Source of the DNA: DASRHY01 sp046765875
GTDB taxonomy: Bacteria > Actinomycetota > Actinomycetes > Propionibacteriales > Kribbellaceae
Assembly (NCBI GenBank): GCA_046765875.1
Contig: JBKPSJ010000074.1
Span: 1 to 11,256 of the forward strand
Length of the DNA: 11,256 bases
Direction of reading: 5' to 3'
Within the stretch, counting starts at the first letter, position 1, and the number at the start of each line of letters is the position of its first letter. Of the stretch, positions 5,996-11,256 are shown in pieces. A model generated the notes under the pieces. The model had not been told where the DNA came from. It saw nothing but the letters and a program-made list of their open reading frames with translations, and made no database searches. Both the position numbers and the translations under genes were made by a program.

Positions 5996-7221
5996 CGCTC
6001 CCCCTGACTGACGGTCCGGCCGAACAGCCGTTCCGAGAGAATCGTGAACTGTTCGCGCAGGCGGTCGGCGTTGAGCGCGTTCTGCTGGGCCATGTCCGCA
6101 CCGAGCTGGTCGGTGCGGCTCTCCAGTTTGCTGAACTGCTCCATCAGCAGATCGCCGTCGAAGGTGCGAATGTTCTGGCAGAACTCACCCAGGCCCATCT
6201 CCCCCATCAGCACGTCGTTCTTCATGGAGTAGCCAAGGGAGATGGTCGGCTTACACGTCTTCAGCGCGCACAGCACGTTGTGGTACCGGGTCGCCACGAC
6301 GGTGTCGACCAGGGTCATCTGCCGCATCAGCTCGCTGAGCGAGGTGATCGGGTCCGAGACGATCCAGTCCGCGCCGAGGTCCGGCCGGTAGCCGCGCAGG
6401 TCCGCCGTCAAGGCGTCGGCCACTTGCCGGTCCTCGTGATCGCCGATGAACAACCGGATCCGGTGGCCTCCGTCGACGAGCCAGCGCGCGAACCTCGTCA
6501 GCTTGGCGACGTACTCGTCATGGATCTCACCGGCCTGCGACCGGTCGTCGTTCGTCCCGTGGTACGCCATCACGCCCAGTCCGACCGTGCCGTTGCCGGG
6601 TGGATCGCCGGCCGGCGTCGGCAACGCGAACACCAGATCCGGGTACACGGCGTCGCCGGACACGTCCAGACCACTCTCTCGCATTGCTTCCCGGGAGATC
6701 TGATCGCGATAGGACCGGTACGCCGCCCGTCTGGCCGCTGCCGTGAACACCCGGCGGACCCACTTGTCGCCGTGGGTGTTGGCACCGACGCTGACCAGCG
6801 CGACCTTGGTACCGAGCAATCGGCCGGACGCCGTCAGCAGGAACAACGAGTACGGGAAGCCCCAGGGACGGAGCGGCAGCGTCGCCTCCAGCACGCCCAT
6901 ACCCGGCACGATGACCGCGTCGTGGCGGCGTACCCATCGGGCGATGCGGACAGCGTCGACCGCTTTCCCGAACGCCTTCATCGCAACGCTGCGCAGGCCG
7001 GATGCCGTGTGGTATTCGCCCTTGTTCCAATGCAGGCGGATCGCCGGGTGGCCATACCGCTGCGTCACCTGCTCGGGGCCGGAACACAGGAAGTCGATCC
7101 GGGCATCCGGATACTCGCCGCGCAGATACTCGAGCACGGCCTCCAGCGAGCCGTCGTTGCCGAGGTTGCCGTGTCCGAGCAGGCCGAACAGGCCCACCCT
7201 CGGCGCCTTGACCTCGCTCAT
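5992..7221 (-). CDS. Polysaccharide pyruvyl transferase family protein
   Basis: Members of the CsaB/WcaK/AmsJ family transfer the enolpyruvyl group of phosphoenolpyruvate to a sugar of a polysaccharide or lipid-linked intermediate, usually making a pyruvate ketal that adds negative charge. The 409-residue protein shows the N-terminal glycine-rich GLLGHGNLGNDGSLEAVL (13-30), SVGANTHGDKW (144-154), YPDLVFALP (193-201), GLGVMAYHG (214-222) and the diagnostic C-terminal TRYHNVLCAL (311-320) with KPTISLGYSMKNDVLMGEMG (324-343). The C-terminal 45 residues are charged and probably helical. The ATG at 7221 is chosen because it overlaps the glycosyltransferase stop (ATGA) and has GGAGG 5 to 6 bases upstream; the frame stays open to 7485 but that part merely shadows the next gene. 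Acts in the cytoplasm before export. The acceptor sugar is unknown. Confidence 0.92.
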   Translation of the reverse strand: MSEVKAPRVGLFGLLGHGNLGNDGSLEAVLEYLRGEYPDARIDFLCSGPEQVTQRYGHPAIRLHWNKGEYHTASGLRSVAMKAFGKAVDAVRIARWVRRHDAVIVPGMGVLEATLPLRPWGFPYSLFLLTASGRLLGTKVALVSVGANTHGDKWVRRVFTAAARRAAYRSYRDQISREAMRESGLDVSGDAVYPDLVFALPTPAGDPPGNGTVGLGVMAYHGTNDDRSQAGEIHDEYVAKLTRFARWLVDGGHRIRLFIGDHEDRQVADALTADLRGYRPDLGADWIVSDPITSLSELMRQMTLVDTVVATRYHNVLCALKTCKPTISLGYSMKNDVLMGEMGLGEFCQNIRTFDGDLLMEQFSKLESRTDQLGADMAQQNALNADRLREQFTILSERLFGRTVSQGER

Positions 7222-8156
7222 CCGGGCCTCCGGCCCGCGACCAGCGTGTGCAGTGGGGCGACCTCGCGGATCGCCTCCGCCGGCACCGGCGGAATGGTGC
7301 CGATCCGATGCGGCACCGCGCGGCTGCTTATCCATCCGGCGAGGGCCCGGAAGCAGCGACGGCGCTCGGCCGCGGTCAGCGGAGTCCGGCGGATTGCGCT
7401 GACATAGCCGAGGATGTATTCCCCCAGCAACCGCGGCATCGGATGCCGCAGCCTGTCCGCTCGCCGTGGGTCCTGGTTGGCGCACCAGCTGCGCACGGAC
7501 CGCTGGCGGCGCATCGCCCCGGGGTGGTCGCGGCGGAAGTAGAGCGGCTCCTCGACATGCCGGAAACGGCCGTGCAGCGCGAGTTCGGCCACAATGGTGC
7601 GATCGGCGTGCCAGTAGCTTTGGTTGAGCGCAGTACGGCGAAGCACATCGGTCCGGATGACGCCGTAGTCGTCATCCCCGCCGACGCCGAACAACAGGCT
7701 GCGGAACCGTTCGGCCGGGTCCGGCGAGTCGGTGTCCAGCGCGTACCCGGCCTTGGTGGTGACCTCGCCGTCGGCGTCGATCATCGCCGTCCACGCGTGG
7801 CTGAGGACGGCGTCGGGGTTCGCGTCGAGTACGGCAACGCAGCTGCCGAGCAGGTCACGGGCGTACAGGTCGTCGTCCGAGGCCCACTTGAACATCTCGC
7901 CGCGGGCCACGTCGACCAGATAGTTGTGGTTCGCCGCGCAGCCGAGGTTGCTCGGCTGGCGCACGTACCTGACCCGGCTGTCGCGCTTGGCGTAGTCGCG
8001 GCTGATCTCCTCGGTCGCGTCGGTCGACGCGTTGTCGGAGATGACCAGCTCGAAGTCGCCGAAGGTCTGGCCGAGCAGCGCGTCGAGCGCCTCGGCCAGG
8101 TATCTCTCACCGTTGTACGTCGGAAGACCGACCGTCAACCGCGGCGCCGTGCTCAT
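7218..8156 (-). CDS. Glycosyltransferase family 2 protein
   Basis: A 312-residue GT-A glycosyltransferase. TVGLPTYNGERYLAEALDAL (8-27) is the classical GT2 opening, followed by FELVISDNASTDAT (35-48), YVRQPSNLGCAANHN (64-78), and the metal/nucleotide-binding acidic cluster WASDDDLY (91-98, Asp94-96). YWHADRTIVAELALHGRF (181-198) contains an acidic residue in the position expected for the catalytic base region. There are no clear membrane segments, so it is probably a soluble or peripheral enzyme adding one sugar from an NDP donor to a lipid-linked acceptor. It starts at ATG 8156, overlapping the flippase stop as ATGA, with GAGG 5 bases upstream. It is the only glycosyltransferase in the window, so other linkages of the glycan must be made by genes outside it. 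Confidence 0.93.
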   Translation of the reverse strand: MSTAPRLTVGLPTYNGERYLAEALDALLGQTFGDFELVISDNASTDATEEISRDYAKRDSRVRYVRQPSNLGCAANHNYLVDVARGEMFKWASDDDLYARDLLGSCVAVLDANPDAVLSHAWTAMIDADGEVTTKAGYALDTDSPDPAERFRSLLFGVGGDDDYGVIRTDVLRRTALNQSYWHADRTIVAELALHGRFRHVEEPLYFRRDHPGAMRRQRSVRSWCANQDPRRADRLRHPMPRLLGEYILGYVSAIRRTPLTAAERRRCFRALAGWISSRAVPHRIGTIPPVPAEAIREVAPLHTLVAGRRPG

Positions 8157-9439
8157 CGATTCCTCATTTCCGCCATCAGGTTCCACCACCAGATCAGCGC
8201 CCCTAAGAAGGTCGCTACAGCAACTCCCCAGGCCGAACCGACCGCGCCGTTGATCGCGGCACCGATCACCCCGAACGTCACGTACGCCGACGACGCGAGC
8301 AGCTGGGCCCGCAGACTGCGGCGGGCGACACCGAGCGCACGCAGACCGGCGGTCGCGCCGGTCGACATGCTCGCGCTCATCACCGACAACGTGGCCGGCA
8401 GGATCAGCATCGACGAGGACGCCCAGACCTCCCCGAGCAGTTGCCGCCCGATGGAGCCGGGCAGCACGAACATCAGCGCCAGCCCCCACAGCAGCGCGGC
8501 GGCCGCCTGCGCGCTACCGAGCAGCAGGCAGAACCTCGGCAGCGCCCGCACCGACCGGCGCAGCACCCGGGCCGCCTCCGGTACGGCGACCAGGCCTACA
8601 CCGGACAGCACGATGAAGAACGGGCCGAGCAGCAGTTCGGCACCGCGCACGGTGCCGACGGCGGCGAGCCCGGCGATCGCGCCGAGCCCGTAGGCGCGCA
8701 GCTGCGACGCCCCGCTGATGCTGACGTTCTCGACCAGATAACGCGGGCCGAGGTCGCGGTGCTCCGCCAGCCAGGACCCGGCGCGGTCCGGTCGAGGCAG
8801 GATCCAAGCTTGTACGCCGCTGACCAGCGCCGCGACCGCGGCCGCGCCACCCCAGGCGAGAACGAAGACGGTGACGCTCGGGTGTTCGGCCGCGAGCAGG
8901 AGCAGCGGCACCATCGCCGCCGCCCACGTGACGTCGCTGAACAACGCCTTGCCTCCCTGGCCGGAGGCGAAGAACGCGAATCGCCAGCTGTCCTGGACCA
9001 GCAGACCGGGCAGGACGATGCCGAGGGCAACGAAAGCGTCACCCGGGTGCCCGCCGAGCGCCAGCCCGGCAAGCACGCAGCACGCGCCGGTGACCAGCCC
9101 GACGGCGAACGACAACCCCGACGACCGGGTCACCGCCGCCCGCCAGGCCGAGCGCCGTACACCGGTGTACCGGACGGCCAGAGGGTCCGTGGCCAGGCCG
9201 CGGGAGATGTTCAGGCAGACCCCGTAGGTGACCCAGGCCAGGCTGAACGCCCCGAACTGGGTCGCGCCCAGCGACCGGGCGACATAGATCCCGACCACGA
9301 AGCTGACCAGGCTGGTGACGGCCTGGTCGATCAGGCCCCAGCTCAGCCTGCGCAGGACCCCGGCGGTACGGCTCGGCTCGGTGCGAAGCGCATGCTTCGC
9401 ACCCTCCGTACCGGCCCGGGACCCGACGATGCTGGCCAT
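8153..9439 (-). CDS. Oligosaccharide flippase, MOP superfamily (Wzx-like membrane protein)
   Basis: A 428-residue polytopic membrane protein consistent with flippases that turn undecaprenyl-linked oligosaccharides across the cytoplasmic membrane. After a hydrophilic start, RRLSWGLIDQAVTSLVSFVV (30-49) and ARSLGATQFGAFSLAW (54-69) match the opening of polysaccharide biosynthesis/Wzx proteins, whose first helices carry a conserved LGxxxFGxxS-like turn. Hydrophobic helices recur roughly at 38-52, 64-78, 108-129, 136-150, 170-184, 190-208, 250-264, 272-288, 303-327, 344-358, 382-398 and 402-418, about twelve in all. The ATG at 9439 lies five bases after the methyltransferase stop; the frame is open much further upstream (to 10645) but that arginine-rich extension shadows the methyltransferase gene. 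No good Shine-Dalgarno is seen, so translation is probably coupled. Its presence argues that the product is a lipid-linked surface or secreted glycan rather than a diffusible glycoside. Confidence 0.88.
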   Translation of the reverse strand: MASIVGSRAGTEGAKHALRTEPSRTAGVLRRLSWGLIDQAVTSLVSFVVGIYVARSLGATQFGAFSLAWVTYGVCLNISRGLATDPLAVRYTGVRRSAWRAAVTRSSGLSFAVGLVTGACCVLAGLALGGHPGDAFVALGIVLPGLLVQDSWRFAFFASGQGGKALFSDVTWAAAMVPLLLLAAEHPSVTVFVLAWGGAAAVAALVSGVQAWILPRPDRAGSWLAEHRDLGPRYLVENVSISGASQLRAYGLGAIAGLAAVGTVRGAELLLGPFFIVLSGVGLVAVPEAARVLRRSVRALPRFCLLLGSAQAAAALLWGLALMFVLPGSIGRQLLGEVWASSSMLILPATLSVMSASMSTGATAGLRALGVARRSLRAQLLASSAYVTFGVIGAAINGAVGSAWGVAVATFLGALIWWWNLMAEMRNR

Positions 9440-9444
9440 GACGA

Positions 9445-10569
9445 TCAGCGCGTCACGGGGTGCGGCTCGGGGAGCGGAACGACATAGGTGGCACCCCAGC
9501 CGGTGTCGTCGGCCTCGAGCTGCGACATCACTTCGTCGACGATGTCCCAGGTCAGTACGAGGACGACATCGGGCCTCACGGCGCGCAGGTCGTCGACCGA
9601 GCGGATCGGGACGCCGCTGCCGGGGATTCGCCGGCCGTGCTTGGCCGGCGACGCGTCGACCGTGAACGGCAACAGGTCGGTGCCCACCTTCGCCAGGTCG
9701 AGCAGGACCGGCGCCTTCGACGGCGCGCCGTACGCGACGACGCTGCGGCCGTCGGCCCTGTAGCCGGCGAGCAGGTCGTGCAACGCGGTGGCCGCGGTGA
9801 CGGCGTGCTCGTGCAGCGTGGTCAGCCGCGACTCGTCGTCGATGCCGGCCGCCGCCTCGCGGGCCAGCACCTCGCGGACCGAGTCGTCGGCGCCGAGCCC
9901 GGCGGACTCGTGCCGCAGCATCACCTGCAGGCTGCCGCCGAACAGGTTGACCTCGCGGACCGAGACAACCACCAGTTCGTGGATCGCGGCCAGCCGGACC
10001 ACCGCACCCAGCGACAGGTACGACCAGTGGCCGTGCCGGATGGTGTCGAACTGGTTGCCCTCGACCAGCGGCAGCAGGTGGTGGAACTCCAGCACCAGCA
10101 GGCCGCTGGGAGCCAGCCGGTCGGCGCGGAGCTTGAGCATGTCGCCGACGGCAGGCTCGTGTGCGATCCCGTGTACGTCGACGACGAGGTCGGCGCGCTC
10201 GTTGCCTTCGGCGGTCCGGCAGCCGGCCGCCCGCAGGTGACCCAGCCAGGACCCGCCGTGGTGGCTGGCGAACTCGTACACGACCCTGCCGGCGATCTCG
10301 GGGTGGTCGCGCAGGATCTCCTTCACCGAGGTCTCGGCATGCGCCAGGCTGGTCGCGGACTCGATCGCCAGCGGCGGCTCGGGCAACTGCGGTTCGACCG
10401 GGCCGAGCTGGACCAGCGTGCAGGTCCGGCACAGCCACAGCTCCAGCGGCCAGCGCGGATCCTCGCCCGCGGTGTCGACCGGCGGGAAGTAGTCGGCGCA
10501 CGGCTGCGCACCGAGGTCGACCACCGGTACGGCGTCGTCCGACCCGCACCCGCGGCACTTGAAGGTCAC
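9445..10569 (-). CDS. TylCIII/NovU-type sugar C-methyltransferase with divergent active-site motifs
   Basis: The domain order is that of SAM-dependent NDP-sugar C-methyltransferases: an N-terminal zinc site of four cysteines (Cys5, Cys8, Cys47, Cys50; PLELWLCRTCTLVQL at 41-55), a central SAM domain, and a C-terminal domain with VVAYGAPSKAPVLL (277-290) and VDASPAKHGRRIPGSGVPI (304-322). These enzymes methylate C3 or C5 of NDP-4-keto sugars, giving branched sugars. The central domain is recognisable at GLLVLEFHHLLPLVEGNQFD (156-175), but the SAM loop reads YEFASHHGGSWL where EIGSNDG is usual, and the catalytic block reads TIRHGHWSYLSL (176-187) where YHEH is usual. It has 374 residues, somewhat short against about 400-410. 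GTG at 10569 overlaps the deacetylase stop as GTGA; GTG at 10572 is equally possible, with AAGGCGG 7 bases before it. The family is firm; whether it methylates is less certain. Confidence 0.86.
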   Translation of the reverse strand: MTFKCRGCGSDDAVPVVDLGAQPCADYFPPVDTAGEDPRWPLELWLCRTCTLVQLGPVEPQLPEPPLAIESATSLAHAETSVKEILRDHPEIAGRVVYEFASHHGGSWLGHLRAAGCRTAEGNERADLVVDVHGIAHEPAVGDMLKLRADRLAPSGLLVLEFHHLLPLVEGNQFDTIRHGHWSYLSLGAVVRLAAIHELVVVSVREVNLFGGSLQVMLRHESAGLGADDSVREVLAREAAAGIDDESRLTTLHEHAVTAATALHDLLAGYRADGRSVVAYGAPSKAPVLLDLAKVGTDLLPFTVDASPAKHGRRIPGSGVPIRSVDDLRAVRPDVVLVLTWDIVDEVMSQLEADDTGWGATYVVPLPEPHPVTR

Positions 10570-11216
10570 CACGTGAGCACCGCCTTCGCAGTCGTGTACG
10601 CCTCGGCGTACCGGGCCCGGCACTCCATCCCGCGCAGCCGGGCAAGGCCGAAGAACACCTCTTCGTCGAACCAGTCGTGCGGTACCTGCGATGGGTATGC
10701 CTTGTGCAGCCGCGCGACCTTCTCGCGCACCTGCTCCTCGGTCAGCCCGACATACAGCCACGGCCGGCTCATGTCGCCGTCCCACTTCGGGATCTCGTAA
10801 TGAAGCACCAGGTGGTCGCGCCACACCGTGGTCGCGATCTCGGCGATCGTGCGATGGTCCTGGTGTGCGTCGGTACGACTCGGTGCGAGCACCAGGTCCG
10901 CAACCGGGCCGTTGCGTATCGTTGCCTCGAGCAACTCCTTGGCCGCCTCCCAGTGCGTCGGCAGCCGGCCGTCGGGCAGCTCGGCGGAGGTGACCTTCAC
11001 CTGGTGCCCCGGCAAGAACAGCTCCGCCGCGTGCCGGGCCTCGTCCAGCCGGACCGGTGTCCCGGTGGCGATCGCGTACTCGGCGGTCTGCCCGGGGACC
11101 TCCTCGGCCAGCCGCAGCAGGGTTCCGCCGCAGCCGATCTCGATGTCGTCCGGGTGTGCGCCGAGTGCGACGAGGTGGGGTGTACGGCCACGCAGGCCGA
11201 GGTCGAAGGGCAGCAT
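10566..11216 (-). CDS. PIG-L/LmbE family zinc-dependent deacetylase
   Basis: PIG-L family enzymes remove N-acetyl groups from amino sugars, as in GlcNAc-phosphatidylinositol, mycothiol and antibiotic sugar pathways. The 216-residue protein has the complete metal motif set: LGAHPDDIEIGCGG at 18-31 (His21, Asp23, Asp24; the first Asp pair supplies ligand and general base) and APSRTDAHQDHRTIAE at 111-126 (His118, His121). Length is normal for the family. The ATG at 11216 shares one base with the preceding stop (TGATG), and its own stop overlaps the methyltransferase start, so it is embedded in the coupled operon. The placement before a C-methyltransferase suggests an acetamido-sugar nucleotide or a lipid-linked amino sugar as substrate; deacetylated product could be needed for later modification. 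Mycothiol-pathway MshB/Mca function is unlikely from context, though not excluded by motif alone. Confidence 0.93.
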   Translation of the reverse strand: MLPFDLGLRGRTPHLVALGAHPDDIEIGCGGTLLRLAEEVPGQTAEYAIATGTPVRLDEARHAAELFLPGHQVKVTSAELPDGRLPTHWEAAKELLEATIRNGPVADLVLAPSRTDAHQDHRTIAEIATTVWRDHLVLHYEIPKWDGDMSRPWLYVGLTEEQVREKVARLHKAYPSQVPHDWFDEEVFFGLARLRGMECRARYAEAYTTAKAVLTW

Positions 11217-11256
11217 CAGATGGCCACGATCTCCGGTGCGGAGACCGGCCGGGTCG
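11216..11256 (-). CDS. C-terminal end of an unidentified upstream gene
   Basis: Only twelve complete codons and a TGA stop (11218-11216) are visible, reading TRPVSAPEIVAI. Codon third positions are mostly G or C, as in the neighbours. The stop shares one base with the deacetylase start (TGATG), the same tight coupling as in the rest of the operon, which is the main reason to believe it is a gene. Nothing in twelve residues allows a family to be named; from context a sugar-biosynthesis protein would be expected. Confidence 0.5.
   Translation of the reverse strand, partial: TRPVSAPEIVAI

Noticed and set aside
5983..7407. Plus-strand open frame of about 470 codons opposite the pyruvyl transferase gene
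   Set aside because: Shadow of the pyruvyl transferase, which has diagnostic motifs in its own frame.
7222..7485. N-terminal extension of the pyruvyl transferase frame
   Set aside because: It overlaps the glycosyltransferase C-terminus. The ATG at 7221 has a ribosome binding site and an ATGA overlap, and the family starts there.
7248..8693. Plus-strand open frame of about 480 codons opposite the glycosyltransferase and flippase
   Set aside because: Overlaps two recognisable genes and has no motif or membrane segment of its own.
9440..10645. Long N-terminal extension of the flippase frame
   Set aside because: The extension is arginine/glycine-rich and runs over the methyltransferase in another frame. 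The flippase family begins close to the ATG at 9439.
9460..10800. Plus-strand open frame of about 446 codons opposite the methyltransferase
   Set aside because: Typical GC-shadow composition; the opposite strand encodes a recognisable methyltransferase.
1..11256. Mobile elements, CRISPR, tRNA or phage-like sequence
   Set aside because: No transposase, regularly spaced repeats, tRNA-like cloverleaf or phage protein was seen; the only repeats are short and local.

Overview
The window looks like a chromosomal segment of a high-GC actinobacterium. Nearly every codon ends in G or C, genes are tightly packed, and the NadA protein has the long actinobacterial form. Frequent GTAC-containing codons and the gene set would suit a member of the Propionibacteriales such as Kribbella or Nocardioides, but that genus-level guess is inference only. 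Eleven protein-coding genes are supported: nine complete, one running off each end. No RNA gene, insertion sequence, CRISPR array or phage gene was seen, and no gene-free stretch exceeds about 180 bases.

Right arm (11256 down to 5420, minus strand). Seven consecutive genes are read right to left and are almost all translationally coupled, with stop/start overlaps of 1 to 4 bases. In transcription order they are: the last codons of an unidentified protein; a PIG-L/LmbE-type zinc deacetylase; a TylCIII/NovU-type sugar C-methyltransferase; a MOP-superfamily oligosaccharide flippase; a family 2 glycosyltransferase; a polysaccharide pyruvyl transferase; and an RmlC-type nucleotide-sugar 3,5-epimerase. 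This is a cell-surface glycan pathway that probably makes a branched (C-methylated) or deacetylated sugar and a pyruvate-ketal-bearing glycan, exported lipid-linked through the flippase. The sugar nucleotidyltransferase, 4,6-dehydratase, initiating transferase and polymerase are not in the window, so the locus must continue to the right.

Middle (5381 down to 3437, minus strand). A class IV PLP aminotransferase with a very strong ribosome binding site is followed by an Fe(II)/2-oxoglutarate oxygenase of the phytanoyl-CoA dioxygenase type. They lie in the same direction as the glycan operon with gaps of 38 and 76 bases.

Left (3332 down to 1). A plus-strand quinolinate synthase gene (nadA, NAD biosynthesis), apparently housekeeping, interrupts the minus-strand series. 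A divergent intergenic region with a recognisable promoter then drives a flavin monooxygenase-like gene coupled by ATGA to an ATP-grasp ligase gene cut by the window edge.

Taken together, aminotransferase, 2OG oxygenase, flavoenzyme and ATP-grasp ligase look like a module that makes or modifies an amino- or carboxylate-bearing group and joins it through an amide bond. It sits next to a glycan assembly and export operon. A single pathway for an amino-acid-decorated, pyruvylated, C-methylated surface glycan is an attractive but unproven reading.
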